Assembly (NCBI GenBank): GCA_905612515.1
Contig: CAJQSI010000003.1
Location: forward strand, 1-63,357
Direction: 5' to 3'
DNA from: an uncultured Opitutales bacterium
Lineage (GTDB): Bacteria > Verrucomicrobiota > Verrucomicrobiia > Opitutales > Seribacteraceae
DNA: 63,357 nucleotides
The notes beneath the pieces were generated by a model. The model had not been told where the DNA came from and ran no database searches. It saw nothing but the letters and a program-made list of their open reading frames with translations. The position numbers and the translations under genes are program-made. This document shows positions 61,403-63,357 of the stretch, piece after piece; positions within the stretch are counted from its first letter, which is position 1, and the number at the start of each line of letters is the position of its first letter.

Positions 61403-61799
61403 TGGGCTCTTTGCCTACCCATCCTCCTGATTGGTTGCATTGACTTCGGCGGGAGCCGGGAGAATGACGAGGTGAAAATCATCCAGGAGGAGAAATCGCC
61501 CAATGGTCAATACGTCGCCACCAGTTTCTCCTGTTCGGGTGGAGGTTCAGCGGGCTATTTCTATTTCAACGCCAACCTGCGCAAGCTGGGCGACGAATTG
61601 GATCAACTGGACGTCCTCATGGGCAAGCACAAGGATTGGAAGGCATTTGCGGACATCGAGGTTCGCTGGATCGACGACGAAAACGTAGAGGTTTCCTACA
61701 GACAGAAAGAATCACCCGCGTACAAGGAAAACAATGCGTCAAGGTGCAATCCAAATACGGCATCAAGATTCATCACCTGATCAAGAAAGAAGAACCGTA
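61403..61799 (+). pseudogene. Frameshifted lipoprotein gene
   Basis: In one frame the DNA reads WALCLPILLIGCIDFGGS, a clear lipoprotein leader with lipobox LIGC, then SPNGQYVATSFSCSGGGSAG and DWKAFADIEVRWIDDENVEVSYR. No in-frame start lies upstream; the ATG at 61402 is one base out of frame. At the other end the frame stops early near 61780, while one base away the DNA continues CVKVQSKYGIKIHHLIKKEEP to a TAA at 61797-61799, a sensible C-terminus. Two single-base shifts are therefore needed for a full protein of about 130 residues. Either the gene is decaying or there are two assembly errors. An intact part can be read from GTG at 61472. Confidence 0.6.
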
Positions 61800-61849
61800 A
61801 ATTCCCCTATGCTGTTGCCCCTCTCCCAAAAAACCGTTCCAATTCAATT

Positions 61850-62302
61850 ATGATCAATGGAAAAACGATCCCCTTTTTGCCTGCTTTGCTTCCACTCGTT
61901 TTCTTACCTTCCATATGGGCGGCGAAGGCTCAGTCCTCGAAGGAGCAATTGGAGAAGATCGCCACCCACGTCGTGGTGGGCAAGGTCCAGGCGATTTACT
62001 CCCACAAGGAGCGTGAAGGTCGCTTCGAATACGATCGAACAGTGGCCGAGGTGAAGGTCGAGAAGGTGGAGAAGGGAAAGGTTTCGGGCGGCTTGGTCTA
62101 CGTCCGCTACTGGAGCCGTGAATGGAAGGGTTTGGGACTTCCACCTCCTGGAGGACAATCCTACGGTCCTCAACCGAAGAAGGGGCAGACCTGCAGGTTT
62201 TACCTCGCCTGCAACGCCTACGACGGCTGGTCCAAGGATCAGAATCAGGATGGGGGCTACAATGTCGTCTACGTAAACGGCGTACAACCGATCGAAAAAT
62301 AA
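61850..62302 (+). CDS. Secreted small beta-domain protein, paralogue of the one at 45596
   Basis: 150 residues with a signal peptide (LPALLPLVFLPSIWA). Pattern VVVGKVQAIYSHKEREGRFEY, VAEVKVEKVEKGKV, YVRYWSREWKGLGLPPPGGQ, YGPQPKKGQTCRFYLA. This repeats the layout of the protein at 45596 (GKV strand, then a Pro/Gly-rich loop and a KKG or AKG turn before a final strand). Probably an OB/NTR-like small barrel; unknown function. It lies between the broken lipoprotein gene and a sulfatase. Confidence 0.6.
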   Translation: MINGKTIPFLPALLPLVFLPSIWAAKAQSSKEQLEKIATHVVVGKVQAIYSHKEREGRFEYDRTVAEVKVEKVEKGKVSGGLVYVRYWSREWKGLGLPPPGGQSYGPQPKKGQTCRFYLACNAYDGWSKDQNQDGGYNVVYVNGVQPIEK

Positions 62303-62344
62303 GTTCCCCGACTGTATATTCTGTCCTACTTTATGACATTTCCC

Positions 62345-63357
62345 ATGAAACAAAGCATCTTCTCCTTTTTCCTTATCCTTCTATCCGGGCACGCCCTGTT
62401 CTCAGCAGACAAGCCGAACGTCGTCTTCTTCATCGCCGACGACGTCTCCCAGGATGATTTCGGTTGCTACGGGCATCCCGTCATTCAAACCCCTCATGTC
62501 GACGCCTTGGCCCAGAAGGGCGTGCGGTTCGACAACGCCTACCTGACCACCAGCAGTTGCAGCCCCACCCGATGCAGCATCATTACCGGGCGCTACCCTC
62601 ATAACACGGGTGCTCCCGAGCTTCACGTCCGCCTGCCGGACAGCCAGATCCGTTTCCCCGAGCTTCTCAGAAAGGCGGGGTACTACACCGTGCTCTCCGG
62701 CAAGAACCACATGTTCGGGAGCAAGGACCGGGCCTTCGACCGGATGACTGGAGGAGGAGGACCGGGCAAGGAGAAGGATTGGGTCGACCATGTGAAGGAG
62801 CGCCCCAAGGACAAGCCGTTCTTCTTCTGGTTTGCGGCCTCGGATGCCCACCGTGGATGGGGCATCTCCGACGATGCCCCGAAATATGAACCCAAGGATA
62901 TTGTCATTCCTCCTTACATGGTCGATACCGAGGAAACTCGCAAGGACCTCACCGGTTACTACCACGAGGTGAGCCGTTTCGACCACTTCATCGGTCTGGT
63001 GACCGCCGAGTTGAAAAAGCAAGGTATCTTGGAAAACACCATGATCGTGGTCGCCGCGGACAACGGCCGACCCTTCCCCCGTTGCAAGTCGCGCATGTAC
63101 AACAGTGGGATCAAGACTCCGTGGGTCGTCCACTACCCAAAGGTAATCAAGGAACCCTCGGTCACCCAAAGCTTGGTCAGCGTGATCGACCTCAGCGCCA
63201 CCTGTCTCGAACTGGCTGGCGTAAAGCGCCCTGCCTTCATTCAGGGAAGAAGCTTTATGCCCATTCTCAAGGATCCGAAGGCTCAAGTGCGGGAAGTTGT
63301 TTTCGCGGAGCACAACTGGCACGTCTACAAGAACCACGAGCGCATGGTACGCTTTGG
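62345..63357 (+). CDS. Secreted sulfatase, 3' end outside the window
   Basis: At least 337 residues; the frame is open to the last base. The ATG at 62345 opens a signal peptide (IFSFFLILLSGHALFS); an upstream ATG at 62333 is possible. IADDVSQDDFGCYGH metal ligands, formylglycine site Cys72 in SCSPTR, an LSGKNHMFG motif in place of GKWH, FWFAASDAHRGW and VAADNGRPFPRCK are visible. The last motifs are typical of the heparan N-sulfatase-like (SGSH-type) S1 branch. It should act outside the cytoplasm on sulfated glycans. Confidence 0.9.
   Translation, partial: MKQSIFSFFLILLSGHALFSADKPNVVFFIADDVSQDDFGCYGHPVIQTPHVDALAQKGVRFDNAYLTTSSCSPTRCSIITGRYPHNTGAPELHVRLPDSQIRFPELLRKAGYYTVLSGKNHMFGSKDRAFDRMTGGGGPGKEKDWVDHVKERPKDKPFFFWFAASDAHRGWGISDDAPKYEPKDIVIPPYMVDTEETRKDLTGYYHEVSRFDHFIGLVTAELKKQGILENTMIVVAADNGRPFPRCKSRMYNSGIKTPWVVHYPKVIKEPSVTQSLVSVIDLSATCLELAGVKRPAFIQGRSFMPILKDPKAQVREVVFAEHNWHVYKNHERMVRF

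Noticed and set aside
1-63357. Mobile elements, CRISPR arrays, tRNA or rRNA genes
   Set aside because: No transposase, integrase, direct-repeat array or RNA gene signature was found on either strand by reading.

Overview
The window looks like part of the chromosome of a free-living, probably marine member of the Planctomycetota-Verrucomicrobiota-Chlamydiota superphylum. Verrucomicrobiota is my best guess. The evidence is the dense set of secreted sulfatases, the DUF1552 and DUF1587/1592/1588/1585 (planctomycete cytochrome c-like) proteins, the DUF1080 protein, sialate O-acetylesterases, SGNH hydrolases, a XylR-type AraC regulator with a LacI-like sensor domain, and a VIT/vWA protein. About four fifths of the genes start with a signal peptide, a lipobox or a Tat-like signal, so most of the window serves the cell envelope and the outside. 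No tRNA, rRNA, CRISPR array or insertion sequence was seen. Most starts lack a strong Shine-Dalgarno sequence, so the few strong ones stand out.

Layout. Positions 3-1313 hold the end of a DUF1552 gene cut by the window edge. Next come ferrochelatase (1480), a DUF1080 protein, a small-molecule kinase overlapping an inositol-phosphatase-type gene (3849-5701), two sulfatases, a short secreted protein, an SGNH hydrolase and a secreted beta-propeller (5788-11956). Positions 12030-21491 form a compact block: DUF1552, cytochrome-like DUF1592 protein, sulfatase, cytochrome-like DUF1592 protein, DUF1552. The last three genes are joined by 4-base overlaps. On the minus strand from about 29335 down to 21494 lie a cobalamin-riboswitch-like leader, two very small genes, a calcineurin-type phosphoesterase, a propeller-MORN protein, a sialate O-acetylesterase, a serine hydrolase and a sulfatase. 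Positions 29645-33196 carry a sulfatase with a LamG-like tail and an SGNH esterase. An AraC/XylR regulator (minus) and an FAD oxidoreductase (plus) then diverge from one another.

From 36155 to 49349 most genes encode small secreted proteins or lipoproteins of unknown function. They include two pairs of tandem paralogues and surround avtA (valine-pyruvate transaminase) and a 1109-residue VIT/vWA protein. Positions 49413-53559 hold two related carbohydrate esterases, a small membrane protein, a stand-alone I9-type protease-inhibitor domain and a beta-rich secreted protein. At 53657-56317 is a mosaic protein with a transglutaminase-like core and an FGE/SUMF1-like domain whose parts are in permuted order. 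Then come a small membrane protein, a divergent cytochrome-like DUF1588/DUF1552 pair (56639-61270), a frameshifted lipoprotein gene, a small secreted protein and the beginning of a sixth sulfatase that runs off the window.

Working together (inference): sulfatases and acetyl/carbohydrate esterases would strip sulfate and acyl groups from algal-type polysaccharides. DUF1080 and SGNH proteins would act on the sugars. The heme-binding DUF1592/DUF1588 proteins with their Tat-exported DUF1552 partners probably form an extracytoplasmic redox module of unknown chemistry, made together with the sulfatases. Ferrochelatase in the same region fits a heavy demand for heme c, although it shows no operon link to those genes.
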